DNA of 37,690 bases from Elusimicrobiota bacterium. GTDB lineage: Bacteria > Elusimicrobiota > Elusimicrobia > JACQPE01. Made by a program: the position numbers and the translations under genes. The notes under the pieces are model-generated. The model did no database searches. It was not told the DNA's origin and saw only the letters and a program-made list of their open reading frames with translations. This document shows, one piece after another, positions 36,883 to 37,690 of this stretch; position 1 is the first letter of the stretch; every line of letters starts with the position of its first letter. The stretch lies in contig JACQPE010000131.1 of assembly GCA_016207685.1 (NCBI GenBank), positions 1-37,690 of the forward strand. Direction: 5' to 3'.

Positions 36883-37591
36883 ACTATTAGGAATTATCCC
36901 GGCGCGCGGCGGATCAAAATCAATTCCGCTAAAAAACATCAGGCTCCTGGCCGGCAAACCATTAATCGCCCATACCATCGAAGCGGCGAAGGCGTCATCG
37001 TTATTGACAAGGGTGATCGTCTCCACCGATCATCCGGAAATTGCGCGCGTGAGCAAAGAGTGGGGCGGCGAGGTTCCTTTCATGCGCCCCGATGAGTTGG
37101 CCGGTGATTTTATCGAGGATTGGCCTGTTTTCGACCATGCCCTGCGATGGCTTCAGGATCAAGAAGGCTATAGCCCTGAAGCGGTGCTTCGACTGCCGCC
37201 CACATCGCCCTTGCGCCGAAGTCATCACATTGATGAGGCGATACGATTGCTCCAGAGCCACCCAGAAGCTGATTCGGTTCGTTCCGTGTGCGAGGCGCCG
37301 AAGCATCCTCTTAAAATGTGGCGCATTGACCGCGGGCGATTGGAGCCTTTTGTTGATCCGAAGCATTCGGGAATTCAAGAGGCCTATAATAAGCCCCGCC
37401 AAAAACTCCCGGCGGCGTATATTCAAAACGGCGCCGTTGAGGTGATACGCGCCTCAACAGTTTTGAAAAAAAAATCCATGAGCGGCGATATTATTTTAGC
37501 TTACGAAATGAAGCCGGAAGAATCGGTTAATATTGATTCCTTGATGGATTTTGAATGGGCGGAATTCTTGGTCAAAAAGAGAGTTCCTTGA
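36857..37591 (+). CDS. neuA: Acylneuraminate cytidylyltransferase-like protein (CMP-nonulosonate synthetase)
   Basis: GIIPARGGSKSIPLKNIRLLAGKPLIAHTIEAAKAS; VIVSTDHPEIA; LRLPPTSPLRRSHHIDEAI; AAYIQNGAVEV. Start ATG 36857 overlaps the upstream gene. Confidence 0.92.
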   Translation: MAETNQPFELLGIIPARGGSKSIPLKNIRLLAGKPLIAHTIEAAKASSLLTRVIVSTDHPEIARVSKEWGGEVPFMRPDELAGDFIEDWPVFDHALRWLQDQEGYSPEAVLRLPPTSPLRRSHHIDEAIRLLQSHPEADSVRSVCEAPKHPLKMWRIDRGRLEPFVDPKHSGIQEAYNKPRQKLPAAYIQNGAVEVIRASTVLKKKSMSGDIILAYEMKPEESVNIDSLMDFEWAEFLVKKRVP

Positions 37592-37690
37592 AACAAGAGG
37601 CGCAAGCCGGGCTCGCCGCCATGGCGCCGCTGATTCGGCAGATGAATGAGTTTGTTCTTGAGAAATCCTCACGGTCGCGCCGCATAGGAG
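37588..37690 (+). CDS. Partial CDS continuing beyond the window (unassigned)
   Basis: TTG at 37588 overlaps the neuA stop; the frame is open to the edge (LKQEAQAGLAAMAPLIRQMNEFVLEKSSRSRRIG...). Confidence 0.35.
   Translation, partial: MKQEAQAGLAAMAPLIRQMNEFVLEKSSRSRRIG

Noticed and set aside
1-37690. CRISPR array, phage, transposon or integron
   Set aside because: No regularly spaced repeats, transposase, integrase, recombinase or phage structural genes were recognised in any ORF.

Overview
This looks like an envelope-polysaccharide and sugar-uptake region of a bacterial genome. Taxonomy cannot be settled from sequence alone. No rRNA, tRNA, CRISPR array, transposase or integrase was seen. 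There are three transcriptional blocks. (1) Plus strand, 1-15461: a giant CDS of more than 2000 aa, open at the left edge, carries a repeat-derived low-complexity segment, a possible ART-like segment, an M50-type HEYGH protease region, a GH13-like amylase region and a PQ-loop/SWEET-like membrane tail. It is followed by a sugar ABC importer (lipoprotein, two permeases, ATPase), a GT39-like membrane protein, an SDR, a GNAT, a methyltransferase and a YdjC-type deacetylase. (2) Minus strand, 32235-15444: B12-type radical SAM, flippase, nucleotide-sugar dehydrogenase, a putative structured leader RNA, radical SAM/SPASM-like, GT2, gluconokinase-like FGGY kinase, 6-phosphogluconate dehydrogenase-like, DPM1-like GT2, GT39, GNAT, FkbH-like, acyl carrier protein, methyltransferase and GT39. 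(3) Plus strand, 32469-end: a CDP-glycerol-transferase-like protein, NeuB fused to a second TIM barrel, an NAD-dependent epimerase, a NeuA-like CMP-sugar synthetase and a partial CDS. The strongest unexplained signals are the multidomain giant protein beside the importer, palindromic repeats read in-frame inside it, two canonical G-quadruplex motifs in a purine-rich coding tract, and a nested-helix element (27768-27885) in the leader of the radical SAM gene whose G.U pair supports minus-strand transcription.
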